In this document: piece by piece, positions 1 through 14,228 of the stretch
Position numbering within the stretch: position 1 is the stretch's first letter
Layout of the letters: every line of letters begins with the position of its first letter
Assembly: GCA_023014485.1 (NCBI GenBank)
Contig: JAJOZX010005777.1
Span: 198,501-262,500, forward strand
Reading direction: 5' to 3'
DNA: 64,000 nt
DNA from: Bathynomus jamesi
Taxonomy: Eukaryota > Arthropoda > Malacostraca > Isopoda > Cirolanidae
Notes under the pieces: generated by a model
Told to the model about the DNA's origin: nothing
Databases searched by the model: none
What the model saw: the letters and a program-made list of their open reading frames with translations, nothing else
Position numbers and translations under genes: made by a program

Positions 1-500
1 GGAGTTCTGCCAGCCATCTCTACATGTTGAATTCCACTTATACCAGGCACAGCAGTTACAGCATTAGATCCAGCTGGATTTTCCTCCACAGTACGACGCA
101 TGATGTCTCCATAATTACCCTCTCCAGCACTTGCGAGAGTGACTGCAGGTGTTTTTCTTCCCTTCTTCTCATAGAACCTACGTACATATACCAGTTCTGG
201 CCATACTGCTGGATCCATAAATACTCCTGGATCATCACAGACTGCTGTAACTTGAAAGGAACTGTACATAGTCCATCTGGTAATTTTCCTACATGTAACC
301 TCAAGATTCACTTTATCTTCCACAAATGCCTGCAGCTCCTCGGCCGTAAGATCGGGTCGACATCTTGAGACGAAAATGTGGTTGCAGTGGTTGCAGTTCT
401 CTGAGGGGTCGCTCGCTTCCGGCACCTCCTTACCACCATTGTCCAAGATGCCTCCTCATCATGACCCCCGACTGCATTCCCAGCATCCCGATTCACGAAG
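1..500 (-). pseudogene. LINE ORF1-like (gag-like) protein fragment
   Basis: Read on the minus strand, one frame between about 390 and 1 gives an open stretch containing HIFVSRCRPDLTAEEL, then a Tyr/Ser-rich 'YSSFQVTAV' strand and 'FMDPAVWPELVYVRRFYEKK'. This order (V-S-R-x(n)-D-L-T-x-E-L, then a basic WPE-x-VxVRRF block) is what I know from ORF1/gag-like nucleic-acid-binding proteins of arthropod non-LTR retrotransposons. A frameshift near 390 separates it from the preceding basic segment (WTMVVRRCRKR) in another frame. The fragment runs off the left window edge, so the rest of the element is not seen. It is a remnant, not a host gene. The family call is by recall of motif order only. Confidence 0.45.
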
Positions 501-564
501 GCCCCTTGGGGGTACCCTGTGTGAGATGGTATTGAGCTGGCGATGTAGCAGTGTCTGGATTCAG

Positions 565-724
565 GGATCCAGGCTAAGACTGAGAAGCAGAGGGCTCTGC
601 ACTCATGGATCCAGGATGAGGCTGAGAGGCAGAAGGCTCTGCACTCATGGATCCAGAATGAGGCTGAGGCTTAAAGGCAGAGGGCTCTGCACTCATGGAT
701 CCAGGATGAGGCTGAGCGGCAGCC
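565..724 (-). repeat. Minisatellite of 42-bp units that reads as a 14-residue peptide repeat
   Basis: Three full units and one partial unit begin at 565, 607, 649 and 697, each starting GGATCC. Units 1 and 2 are 42 bp and unit 3 is 48 bp, so all lengths are multiples of three. On the minus strand each unit reads MSAEPSASQPHPGS or a close variant. It lies just upstream (in minus-strand sense) of the ORF1-like fragment and was probably part of its low-complexity N-terminal region. A stop codon follows the last minus-strand unit. Confidence 0.75.
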
Positions 725-879
725 AAATGACAAATATTTGTTTCAACTAAATCATTACAATTTCAGAGACTGTAGGTCTTGATAAATTTTACTTTATTGA
801 AGGAAAAATTTGCCACAATATTAGTTCACATGTTTATTTTAGTTTAGAATAGATTTAGTTCATTTTTCAGTTCTTTATT

Positions 880-1030
880 CACACAATATGTCCATTGTCA
901 CTGTAATAGAAAAGTAATAGACTATTATCTATTACTTTGCCTTCTATTACTATTACAGTCAAAAAATTATGATCTATTACTATTACTTGAAAAATCCTGT
1001 AATAGTCTATTACTATTACCCCATGTCTGG
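880..1030. repeat. Array of TAATAG-type repeats, possible DNA-transposon end
   Basis: About ten short copies of ATTACT/AATAGT-type motifs (for example TCTATTACTATTAC) are clustered here and nowhere else nearby. Clustered subterminal repeats of this kind occur near the ends of hAT-type elements, but I see no matching partner end and no target duplication, so the assignment is open. Confidence 0.3.
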
Positions 1031-1110
1031 TGTATATACATAGATTGTGTATATTATAGTAGTACGGTGGAAGAAACGTTAGTAATGTGGACTCCATTAT
1101 TAAACTTGTG

Positions 1111-1113
<3 letters not shown>

Positions 1114-1178
<65 letters not shown>
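1114..1178. repeat. (TA)n microsatellite
   Basis: Uninterrupted dinucleotide TA tract of about 64 bp. It creates spurious IYIYIY reading frames on both strands, which I do not annotate. Confidence 0.95.
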
Positions 1179-1179
<1 letters not shown>

Positions 1180-1560
1180 CGAAGTTGCCCTCGCAATGCG
1201 GCTGCCACTGAGTGACTGGGAACGAGTGTGGAGAAAGTTTTTGCCCGCCGATGTTGAGTGATCAATAAATACAAGCAATGGGAATGCTAAATTATCGTAT
1301 TCGTATCTGGTTACACTCAATTTACGACTTTCCTTAATTCTAAACAAGTAAAAAAAAGAAGAAAAAAGTTTTTTTTAAACCAAAGTCGTATATAGGAATA
1401 CGCGTAAAGTTCAAACCTTTTAAAGACCGCACCTATAATTATAGGTTTTCCTGCTAATTAATTAACCCAAGCTTCGATAAAAAGGGAAAAAAAAATTGCC
1501 TGACTTTAGTCTCGACTCGAAAGAAATCTTCAGAATTAAAATCAGAAACCGAATAAGGCA

Positions 1561-1596
<36 letters not shown>

Positions 1597-3000
1597 GGCA
1601 AATTAATGGTTTGGAGTTTAACTCTCAAGTACAATACAAGAAATTTGAAAAAAAAAGAAAAAATTTCAGCAAGGTTTAATTTCATCAAGGTTGGCGACGA
1701 AGATACATAAACACGATTTTGAGATTAATTAGAATTAAATTACTAATCAAATTTTGGGGGGCTAAATTCCCTCTCTATTTTTAATTTTAGCCAAAGTGCA
1801 TTTTAAGTGATTCAAATGAAATCCTCGATTAAACAAAAGAAAATTGAAAAAGAGGTCGAGAAGAGAATTAACAAAAGGAGAAAATGATAAAGCAACGAAC
1901 GTGCGCGCGCGCACACGCACACACACACACAAAGTATACTGAATATACTGTATATAATTATTTCCTTTTGTGAAGTCCGAACTGGTATTTCAGTCTGGGT
2001 CCAACACACTGTGACCTTTTCTCTTTACGTATTCGATCGCATATGCACAGGAATAAATTTTAAAAAAAGTACAGTAAATAAAACAAATAAATAACCTTCA
2101 TTTTCTTAAAAATAACTAATACAACTTTTTGTGATCCAATAAATTATAATTAGGGGAGAAACATTATTCTGAAACAACTTAAAACTGAATCACTCACTCG
2201 ATTCAACATCGTCAAGAGATAATATTTTTGTATTCTATATTAAAATAGTGTTGTCTATCTATTTAAAAGTTAAATACGCAACAAAATATACGTCAATAAT
2301 GAAATTTTCGCATGTCAAAAACCACATCCACTATTCCTTGAAATAATTTTCTGTCAACGCCCTTACTCAACCCGTTATCGATCTTTGGCATGTACTGTGA
2401 TTAATACTGACAATTTTGAAAGAAAATCAGACTCTAACATGTTCAATCTCGTTTCAGCACGCACCTTTCTTTATTCATTAAATTACTCTTAAAAACATTA
2501 ACGGTACCATACGTTAACGTAGAAAAAATCAACGTAACTCGAACTAACTGAACGTTGAGTGGCCTAGCTGGCCACATATAGTGATTTAGCAACTAGGGCA
2601 GCAATGCTGGTAACCTAACTTCGTTTAATAATCACCTATATAGTGACCTTTAAAGAGAGTATTAGCGATAATGAAAACATTATATAAATACTTGACTGGG
2701 TTTTGTTGATTGCGAGAACCTGTGCGCGGGAATCTCTTCGATTTACATACTAATTTTGAAACCCGTAGCCTCGAACAACAACCTCAAATAGGCGTGAACT
2801 ATTTAGACCTATGCCCATTCGGTCGACGGGCATTCTGTCGTCATTCTCATAAATTAACCTAACGCAACCCCCAAACCTAACCAAGCTCAATGTAACTCAA
2901 AATAACTCCTCCATTAAATGTTACGTCCGGAAAATGACTAATTCAGTCCCATTTGAGCTCGACAATTTTGGTAGAAACCTGTTAATTTCATATTATATTA
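1180..3000. other. AT-rich stretch without a recognisable gene
   Basis: I see only poly-A (1564-1592), a short (CA)n/(CG)n tract near 1900-1930 and scattered CCTAACC motifs near 2860-2880. Open frames are short and compositionally biased. Confidence 0.6.
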
Positions 3001-3004
3001 TATT

Positions 3005-3005
<1 letters not shown>

Positions 3006-3074
<69 letters not shown>
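3006..3074. repeat. (TC)n microsatellite
   Basis: Perfect TC tract of about 69 bp immediately before the 5' part of the LINE at 3085. Confidence 0.95.
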
Positions 3075-3075
<1 letters not shown>

Positions 3076-3350
3076 ACCGCACCAATACAGAATGGTGAGG
3101 TCGAGCCCGGGGAGAGATGACGGGCCCCCACCGGGGAGATGATGTTCAGCAGTTGGCGGACGTACCTTCAACTGAAGGGTGCGTCCAGGTACAGGTGGGT
3201 GACCCTCCTTCCACGTTGGAGGGGGCTCAGGCTCCTGCGGAAGTTGCCCCCTCGTTGGTGAGGGGTTCTTCAACTCCCGACAACCCTGGCTGTTCGGGAA
3301 ACGGGTCGTGTTAGGGGCGGTCAGAATAGGGAAGGCTCCCTCCGTGCAAT

Positions 3351-4235
3351 GCTTATAATGCTAGGTCGATTAGGAATAAGTTTTGCGAGCTACGGGCGCT
3401 CTTAGCATCAGAATACCAGGATATCGTTGCTATCACCGAGTCCTGGATTCATACTGATCGTAGGGACTACGTTGGGGAGTTCGAAATTCCCGGGTATAGA
3501 ATGTTTCGCAAAGACCGCACCCATGGGGAGGGGGGAGGGGTACTAATATACGTGAGAGACACGTTCAGTCCGGTTGACTGCAGGTTCCGGTCGGAACGGG
3601 AGCTGCTTGGCGTCGATCTGAACGTGGGAGGGACGAACTATAGGTTAATCTTGGTGTACAGACCTCCGCATCTGCTCCTCGAGGAGGATACAGCCCTGTA
3701 CACCGAAATCCGTAGCCTGCTAGGGGATAGGGTGTGTGTAGTTTTAGGAGACTTCAACTGTTGCGGCATAAAGTGGAAAGACAGGACTGCTGATGCTGAA
3801 GGGAGGAGGCTAGTTGACTTTGCTGAGAACTTCCTCACTCAGTGGGTCAATGAGCCTACACGAGGCGAAAGCGTTCTAGACTTAGTATTCACGACCGAAG
3901 ACAACCTCGTCACTGAGCTCACCGTTGACAAATCGTTGGGCGGGAGTGATCACGGTCTGATTAGGTTCCGTGTGTGCGTCCCTCGGGTGAAGCGTAGTAA
4001 CTCGAGAGGCAGTAAGCTCGATCTACGGCGGGCGGGCTTTGTTAGCCTACGGGATAGCGTAGGTGAGATGGGGTTAGAGGTCGGCGGCGATGTTGAGGGA
4101 GTGTGGAGTGCATTCCGGACGAGTTTATGGTGCTGCAGTCTGCTGCCATACCCTCAAAACCGGTTACCCCTGCTTCAACGCAGCCTAAGTGGTTCAATCG
4201 TGACATCGCTTCGGCTATCCGAAATAGGAAAGTAG
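3351..4235 (+). pseudogene. LINE ORF2, APE endonuclease part
   Basis: The frame opens with NARSIRNKFCELRAL, typical of the CR1/L2/Jockey start of the exonuclease-endonuclease-phosphatase fold. Then come the catalytic landmarks: ITESW (Glu), GGGVLIYVR, LVYRPP, VLGDFNC (Asp/Asn) and the terminal SDHGLI (Ser-Asp-His). The domain is therefore complete. It nicks target DNA to prime reverse transcription. The reading frame shifts near 4110, after which the downstream reverse transcriptase continues in another frame; the two frames overlap at 4103-4235. The annotated start is where homology begins, not a proven initiation codon. Confidence 0.8.
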
Positions 4236-5967
4236 CGTATAGGAGGGCGAAGGCCAATCGTTCCCATGAGAACACTGAAGCGTATGTCCGCCTGTGTAGG
4301 GAAGTGAAGGCGAAGGATAGGCTAGCGAAACGTAACGAAGAACTCCGGGTGGCAAGCCTCTGCAAGGGGAACCCGAAGGAGTTCTTCAGTTATGTTAATA
4401 GTAGAAAGCCCATTAGAAGCACGATAGGTCCGTTAAAGGACCGAAGCGGCGTTGTGCGGACCTCCGACGCGGACATCGCCAATGTGCTTAATGAGTACTT
4501 TGCGGGAGTGTTCACCAGGGAGGACACCCGCATCATCCCCGAGCCAGGCGTCAGACACGAAGGTGCTGGCCTGGATAGTGTTCGATGTACCGCGACAGTC
4601 GTTGCCGATAGAATAGACAAACTGAGCGCGTTTAAAGCTCCTGGGCCAGACCAGTTTCTCCCCAGAGTGTTGCGGGAGGTGCGCGACCAGGTGGCTCCCC
4701 ACCTGGCTACAGTCTTCAACAAATCGTTGGAGACGGGCCAGGTGCCTGGTGACTGGAGGGAAGCCAACGTGACCCCTATCTTTAAGAAAGGGGATCACGA
4801 AAGTCCAGGGAACTATCGTCCCATTAGTCTCACTTTAGTCGTAGGTAAATTATTAGAGGGGATAATAGCGGATAGGATCGTTGACCATTTGAATTCGTAC
4901 AAGCTGCTTGTGGACTCCCAATATGGGTTTAGACGGCATAGGTCGTGTCTCACCAACTTGCTCGAGTTTTTCCACGTCATGTTGAGTGAGTATGATAAGA
5001 GTAGGGCGATTGATATACTTTATCTCGACTTTCAGAAAGCCTTTGATAAGGTACCTCACCGCCGGCTAATGGCGAAAGTGCGTGCGCTAGGTATCGGTGG
5101 GGAAGTAGGTAGGTGAATTGAAAACTGGCTGAAGAATAGGCGGCAGAGGGTTGTAATTAAAGGGGCTAGTTCGGGTTGGGCCTCGGTCACTAGCGGGGTT
5201 CCTCAGGGTTCCGTTTTGGGGCCGCTGTTATCATTTACATAAATGATATAGACGGTGGCATCGTCAGTCGGATCGCCAAATTCGCTGATGACACCAAGCT
5301 TGGGGCCAATGTTGGGACGCCGGAGGCGATCGAGCAACTGCGTGCGGACTTAGGTAGGATTGGAGAGTGGTCTGAAAAATGGCAAATGCCGTTTAACTTG
5401 GGTAAATGCAAGGTGATGCACATTGGCTACGCCAATCCCAAGTCGGACTACTCGATGTTGGGGAGTAATATCGAGGTGACTGATTTGGAAAAGGACTTGG
5501 GTGTGCTAATTAGCAGCGACCTTAAGTTTACGAAACAGTGCGTAGAGGTGGAAAAGAAAGCCCAGAAGCTGTTGGGTTACATCAGGAGGCAATTTCAGTT
5601 TCGGAACAAGGAGATTGTGCTCTCTCTGTACAATTCCCTGGTTCGGCCGCACCTGGAGTATGCAGTGCAGTTCTGGTAACCCACCCTCAGGAAAGATATT
5701 GAGAGGCTGGAGCGAGTGCAGGCGAGGGCCACAAAGTTAATCCCTTCCGTTAGGCATATGGGCTACAATCGACGGTTACGCGCCCTGAACTTGTTTTCGC
5801 TGGAAACTCGGAGGCTGCGCGGTCAACTGATCGAGGTTTTCAAGCTCTTACACGGGTTCAACGATGTCGATTTTAGAAGCATGTTTAGTTTAAATGATAA
5901 CCCAACTCGCAACAATGGTTGGAAGTTGGATTTGAAACGGTGTAGGACTAGTGTGTGTGGGAATTAA
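4103..5967 (+). pseudogene. LINE ORF2, reverse transcriptase part, broken
   Basis: RT motifs are in order: FKAPGPDQ, NYRPISL, QYGFRRHRSC, LDFQKAFDKVPH (catalytic Asp), SGVPQGSVLGPLL, FADDTKL (catalytic Asp pair), NLGKCKVM and LEKDLGVLIS, then the C-terminal EYAVQFW and ARATKLIP region. Breaks: an in-frame TGA at 5114-5116, a small deletion just after GPLL near 5230, and a TAA at 5677-5679. With so few lesions the copy is degenerate but young. It would have copied the element RNA into DNA at the nicked target. Confidence 0.85.
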
Positions 5968-6193
5968 TTTACGTATAAGATCTGTGACACGTGGAACAGG
6001 TTACTTTCAGAAGTTGTGAACAGTTCCTCTGTGGATCATTTCAAGAAAAGGTTAGACCAAATCTCGCACACTATTTGAGTGTGTAGAAATTTTCCCTGGC
6101 ACCCGTTGCCATTGGTACCTCCTCGGTATGGGCCGCAAGGCCTTTTGAGGTACTTCTTTTCCTTGTAACTCTCTCTCTCCATATATATACACA

Positions 6194-8600
<2,407 letters not shown>

Positions 8601-8699
8601 TGCCTAAATCTCCAAGTACCGTCAATAGTAACCATTTTCACAAGTTAGGCAAACTTCGTAACTTTGTAAATAAGTCGGATTTTCTTGTACAACCTACTT

Positions 8700-8995
8700 T
8701 TTTGAGGTTAGGTTAACTCAGGTTAACCAAACCTAAAACATCAGAGGGTGTGCAAAGTCTGAGGAAGCACAATGGGCGACTTATTTGACTTCGAGTTTTT
8801 TAATTAAAATTCTAACGCGGGTGAAATTCGAAAAAATAACCATTGTATAGGATAAAAAAAAACCCGCTTTCTATAAACTTTCTTTTTGTTTATAGAACCA
8901 GCGTTAGGATTTTAATTAAAAATTCGAAATCAAATTAATACTACTCATGCTACCTCAGTTTTTTACACACCTAACCTAACCTAATTTAAACTGAT
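8700..8995. repeat. Short inverted-repeat element (MITE-like)
   Basis: GACTTCGAGTTTTTTAATTAAAATTCTAACGC at about 8789-8818 is matched in inverse by GCGTTAGGATTTTAATTAAAAATTCGAAATC at about 8903-8933. Outer GGTTAGGTTAA / CCTAACCTAACC motifs extend the symmetry. No coding capacity and no clear target duplication. Confidence 0.5.
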
Positions 8996-8999
8996 CCCC

Positions 9000-10400
9000 C
9001 CAAATCTACAGGAAATTAGTAGCGATTTTAGGAGTTGGCGCTAAGTTTACAAAATATAGCACTGAGTCGGAACGAACGCAACTTATTATTATTATTATTA
9101 TTATATATATATACAGTGTATATATATATATATATAAATATATATATTATATATTCCGAACTGCGGATGAATTTTAAATTTTCAGTATTTTCTCCGCAGA
9201 TTTTACCTCCTCGGCGAATTTCTTTCCGTAGCTGCACACGAATTTTGTTTTAATTAATATTGGTTAAGCACAAGAAAAATGTAAAACAAGATACTAATAC
9301 CAACATTTCGACTGGTTACTGACGAACTTCTTCACGGCGATTACGACGAAATGTCAAACTCCAGTTACACATTTTCCGAGCGTGTATAATATTAAATCTA
9401 ATAAACATCTTGTGAAGATGAACAATATTATGTATTGTATTAAACGTGTGTTAAATAGTCCCATTTCTATAAACTAATAGAATAAACACTTTCTTTTCCT
9501 TGCATGTCATCAGAAACCATATTCTCTCGATTTATGAATAAATTCCAACTGATTACGTATGTAACGACTGAATCCTTCTGAAGACCGACAAAATTCCCAA
9601 ATCGCATCAAGCTCTCTCATTCTTTATACTCACGATAAATTAATTTGGCAAAAGCCTTCCTAAGCCCGCTTCTGCAGACTGCTGCTGCCGCATCAAACCC
9701 TCTTCTCCGTCAGCATTTTTAGTTTTTAGGCGAGTCTTTTCTCTGTACAAGTTTAATATAAGACTAAAAGTAAGGCTAAAAAGCGAGACTCCGCCTCGAG
9801 AAATTCCGGTTTTTCTTCTAATATTAATATTGAACGAATCAAATACCCCTCGAGGCCTTTCACCGACTAAACAATAAAAATAATCGTTGGCAACTTTGAA
9901 GTAAAAGTAACGCACTCGAAAGATGAAATTACACAAAATACGTTGTCTTTTGAAAAAAGAAAAAAACTAACTAACTAACTGAGAGAGTCGAATACAAAGT
10001 TGGTTAAATTCACGGCAAAATACCCGAAAGCCTTCTTTATAAACTTCCCCGCACCAAAGGGGAAAAAAACTTTGAATACATCGGGGACAACAAAAATTCT
10101 CTCTCAACTTTTGAATAATGAGCGAAGTAGACAAATTAAAAATGAGTTCTCTCGAAAGAAGTATCTGGCAACTCGTTGAGGTAAGATAGCCTTTGGGCAC
10201 AAGTTGACAAAAACAAAACGAGCAAAAGGGGAAAAATCCCTTAACTTGATCTCCGCCGAGTACGGGAAAGAAGCTTACAACTCGTTTTTTGACACTTGTC
10301 CGATTATGAGGAAATAAAAGAGGGGAAAAGTGAGAAAGGGAAACGAAAGAAAAGGGGAAATAAAAACTAAACTTTATTAAATAAAAGTATTTTTGCAAAC
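9000..10400. other. AT-rich stretch without a recognisable gene
   Basis: (TTA)n/(TA)n at about 9084-9150. The longer open frames at 9640-9936 and 9967-10398 (both minus) show no motif I recognise and are rich in Phe/Ser from the AT-rich composition, so I leave them as chance frames. Confidence 0.5.
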
Positions 10401-10406
10401 GCTACA

Positions 10407-10410
<4 letters not shown>

Positions 10411-10443
<33 letters not shown>

Positions 10444-10729
10444 CTAACAGGCACTACTTTCCCATGGGTATATCAACGAGATGAATTAAAAAGCATCTAA
10501 TCTATTAATCTATGCATGATAATCTCCACGCCCACACTTTCTCTCGCTCTCCGTCTTAATTGTAATCTCCCGAAAACAATCACTGAGCCGAACATGAGGT
10601 AATGATAAATGTCTCATTATTAAATATTGGTCCAAGCCTCGAATCATGAATCAAAACTTAAAAAAAAGGCCATTAGCCAAACCAATTATAACAGCACATT
10701 TTATTTTTTCGCTATAGATGCATATACGA

Positions 10730-10789
<60 letters not shown>

Positions 10790-10886
10790 GTGACATTTAT
10801 CGGAACTGCTTGTGTATATATAAAGCATTGGTAAGACCGTTTGGCCGTTCCAGGTAGATGAAAATCGTAAACCAAAAAAGTGCATA

Positions 10887-10937
<51 letters not shown>
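10411..10937. repeat. Cluster of three (TA)n microsatellites
   Basis: TA tracts at about 10411-10441, 10737-10787 and 10889-10937, separated by unique AT-rich sequence. Confidence 0.9.
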
Positions 10938-10940
<3 letters not shown>

Positions 10941-11099
10941 ATGCATATTCTGTACCTCCAAAAAGTTCTGAATGAGCACACCTTTTGCCATTTCCACAGA
11001 GATGCAAGAATTAATTAATATCATACGTAAACTTATTACGTAAGCACAACGCAAACTAAATAAATAATATATATATACACACATATATATATCTATTGT

Positions 11100-11370
11100 G
11101 CATCTGCTGACGATTTCCATGTAAGGCTTTTTATAGGCGCCTCTTGTTATGTATGGCAATTGGCGAGCGAAGCTGTTCCTGTTACCGGTGGCGGATCCCA
11201 CGCACGACGGGGGCGGCGGCGGAGGGCCCCGATGGCTGAGCAAATGTAATCGCATCCAATGATGAATGGAATTAATTTCGGCGAAGACTATGCAAATGGA
11301 CCCTGTGTAAATCTCGCCATTGACGGCTTCCTTCCAAGGAACCTTAATGAACTCCGGCGCAGGAACTAAG
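11100..11370. other. Unexplained higher-GC block
   Basis: A roughly 250-bp block of complex, balanced sequence between (TA)n repeats. It includes an octamer-type ATGCAAAT at about 11290 and an ATTAATTT stretch. On the minus strand it is open as part of a 225-codon frame, but the frame runs on into microsatellite and I see no protein motif. It could be a conserved noncoding or regulatory block; nothing in the sequence proves it. Confidence 0.25.
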
Positions 11371-11990
11371 GGATGGGGGAGATAGAAGTAGGAGTAAAGG
11401 GGTGGGGGGGGGGGAGGATAAGAGAGTGTGAGAAAGAAAGTGTAAGAAAGGGAGAAGAGCGAGAAGGAAGACAAACAGAGACAAATGAACTAGAAAAAGT
11501 TTTTAGAATATGCAATAAACCCGATTAAATTAAGCCCTAAAATTACACTCAAGAAAACAAATTTTTGACAAAAAAGTAAGATCGAAACGTTGTTTGCTAT
11601 AAATGTGTTTAAAAATTGTTAAAAAAACTCAGTGGCTTAAAAAAAAAATAAATAAAGGCAGCTTTCCAAATATAGAAAAAAAAAAGTACAAAATGATACC
11701 TTAAAAAAAATGAGGTACTTTTCTTGAAAGTTTATGACAACAACGTCGAAAACGAAATGACGGAAAAATGATATCAAAACAAAGAAAAATTAAAAAAAAG
11801 AAAAGCAACTTCGCCTTTAATAAAAAAAAAAACGAAAAAATGAAAAATGAAAACGAAAAATATACGAGAGAAAATGTGGAAAACCAAAAAATTTTTTTTT
11901 TTGAGAACGGAAAAAAAAATGGTTAAAATTTCGCAATGGACAAAAAACAACAAAAAACTTTCAGAAATAAAAATAGAAAGATGTTTATAC

Positions 11991-12026
<36 letters not shown>

Positions 12027-12340
12027 TTTGAAGTTGCAATTAACCACAATTCAACAGTGTGAGGACAAAGATAACTTTTCCTTGTGTGCCAGGTAAGAAA
12101 AGTGTTGGATTGTGGTTACTTGCAGTGTCAAAGCGTTGCCGAAATTAACTCGTTTATTGCGGTTTTCTTTATATATATATTTATTTATATATATATATAT
12201 ATACAGACACACACTTTGTGAAAGGAAAAGATTATGCCTGAAGGGAACAAACACAAAATCCAATTGTCTATGTCGATGTCGTCTGTCAATGGAAGAACGA
12301 TGCAAGTAGTTTTAAACTATTTTAAGTTTTATTTATTAGG
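11370..12340. other. Low-complexity AT-rich stretch
   Basis: Poly-G near 11402-11413, A-rich sequence and two (TA)n tracts (11995-12020, 12171-12202). No gene seen. Confidence 0.6.
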
Positions 12341-12539
12341 AAATGTACTGTACTCCAATAACAGGCTATTTTAAGGAAATTTTGAAAATACACACCTGTG
12401 ACAAAATAAAAAAAAAAACGAGTCAGACTTTCAAAATTAAAAATTTTTTTAGTACCGGTAACAGTTTTTTTCAATATCTGACGCTTCTAAAAACATTGAC
12501 CCATACCATCGTTGAGTCTTGTGCTTTGTTGGTTCTACA

Positions 12540-13765
12540 TCTCTTCTTACTTTATCATTCAACCATAGCAACACCGCACTTCTTGGATCAAAATGTGACA
12601 CAACTGGCATGTTATGCCTAACATATAGTTCATGAGCACATCTGAAGATAGCTGTGAACGATCGGTTGTTTTGAGAATATTATAAGACTTAATGAGTCTT
12701 TCCACGTCTGCTGAATGCGATTTGGTGCAACAATCCGACCAAGTGCAAAGATCAACACATCAAATTCCTGATTTTCTAACTGCAGAAGTCTTTTCATCAG
12801 GTTTGAAGTTCCAATACTTGAAACACCGGGTAATGCACCTTGAAACACCGGGTAATGCACCTTGAAACACAGGGTAATGCACAAGCATCTTTGTACTATA
12901 ATGCAAATGTTGCTAAGTCAAGATCCGGAATAATGAAAGCATGGCATTCATTCAATTGTAAGTCAGTCACTGAGGAATCTAAACTTCTCAAGGGGCTCAA
13001 CAACTTTAAACGATCAGAATCAAAAGCATATCTTTATTTTAGGAAGTTTATCAAGGTTTCAATAATTTCATATCGTACAGCTTTGAAATCGCGTGTTGCT
13101 GTTATAACTAATTTATGGCTCACTCCGCTCTTTTTGTCAGTCAGCTGGATGCCAAAGAATGTCAAGTTGTCCTCATCTAAATTTTCTTCACAAGAACTTT
13201 CCCATCCACCAAGAAGCAACTGACTCTTCAATGCATCTAGATTGTCCAGGAAGTTCTGTACTTTGTTATCCCAATCAGAATAAGTGCATTTATTGTTTTG
13301 TAGGGACTTTTGAAATCTTGAATATAGAAACAAAATGTCTGCAACTATGCACATTGTGCTCAACTTTTCCAGATCAGTAAGATTCTTCAGATGACCCTGA
13401 GCAGAAGCATCTTCCGACTGCTCTAAATATGCTACGATTGCTCTGTATGATGATAGAATATTGCTGAAAAGATTGTAAGAGAATTCTGTCCAACGAACTT
13501 CAAAATATTTCGGAATATGATGTACTGTTAAATTCTTTTCTTTTACAACCTTTTCCATTTCTTTGGTGCGAACTGCTGATGTATGAAAAAATGTTGAGAG
13601 ACCACTGCAATCTTGTATCAACATATTCATTTCCTTCACAGTTTTAGAGACTTTGCCAACGAGACGATAATTGTTGAGTGGGTATAAACTATTCCGTAGG
13701 CTTTTGAAAAAATAGGCCTTGTGGCCCTGACACGCGGAGGATAAGACTAAAATATATTTTATCAT
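12540..13765 (-). pseudogene. hAT-family transposase remnant
   Basis: The minus frame 13765-13034 (243 codons) encodes a domain with IPKYFEVRWTEF (the W-x-x-F block after the hAT RNase-H core) and a long helical segment. Past its stop, other frames still show DVERLIKSYNILKTTDRSQL and PVVSHFDPRSAVLLW, which resemble the hAT C-terminal dimerisation region (A-D-V-E-R). The N-terminal BED finger and the first two catalytic Asp residues are not seen. A 22-bp triplication (12821-12882) interrupts the frame. It is a dead hAT copy; the closest group I recall is the KIAA1586/C17orf113-like one. Confidence 0.6.
12821..12882. repeat. 22-bp tandem triplication inside the hAT remnant
   Basis: AAACACCGGGTAATGCACCTTG is present twice exactly (12821-12842, 12843-12864) and a third time with one mismatch, shortened to 18 bp (12865-12882). 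Two extra 22-bp units add 44 bp, which is not a multiple of three, so the expansion breaks the reading frame. Confidence 0.85.
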
Positions 13766-14228
13766 CCTAAAATAGAAAATGAGTTGATTGAGTTATCACT
13801 ACGTAAATATCGTTTTTGAAATGTAGCAAATCTGATTAGTTGAGCGCACAGTTGATAAAGTTTTCGTATTATATATTTTAATGCATTATTTTAAACGTTA
13901 CAGAAATGTCACACATGTCCATAGAGGGTTCAATTTAATAACGCACAAATTTAATAATACACAAAATAATTTTTAAAGATACACAAAAAAAATTTAATAA
14001 TGCACATTTTGTGTATTAATACACGCTAAAATAGCCTATGTTCCATGAAGTATCCTATCCAGCAGAAGTTTGGGGTATGAAAGCGTTTTGGTATGCAGAA
14101 GGCAACTGTAAGACAAAGGTATACACTCAGTATATGCTGCTCCCAGCATTTCCTAATTGTTCGCCAGAGCACACTCCAAAAAGATTTACGTGCGAGTTAC
14201 TCAATAGTTGCGCGTATTAAAGTAACTT

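Larger units (their letters stand above)
3085..6175 (+). mobile_element. CR1/L2-like LINE, nearly full ORF2, bounded by microsatellites
   Basis: A single non-LTR retrotransposon copy. It has an APE-type endonuclease (from about 3351), a reverse transcriptase (4103-5680) and a C-terminal region to 5967. The 5' side abuts a (TC)n tract and the 3' end runs into CTCTCTC/(TA)n at about 6165-6190. The GC-rich composition contrasts with the AT-rich surroundings, as expected of a fairly recent insertion. No ORF1 is visible, so the copy is either 5'-truncated or belongs to a lineage with a short leader. Confidence 0.85.

Noticed and set aside
565..724. CRISPR array
   Set aside because: Units are directly adjacent with no spacers, and the context is eukaryotic.
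879..1347. Open frames of 97-131 codons on the minus strand
   Set aside because: They are carried by the (TA)n tract (IYIYIY) and AT-rich flanks; no motif.
2998..3314. Overlapping frames with Arg-Glu repeats or Pro-rich sequence
   Set aside because: Produced by the (TC)n tract and the GC-rich LINE leader.
3638..4798. Several minus-strand frames inside the LINE
   Set aside because: Shadows of the plus-strand endonuclease and RT, which carry all the motifs.
10797..11474. 225-codon minus frame
   Set aside because: Runs through two microsatellites and poly-Pro; no recognisable domain, though the middle block is reported separately.
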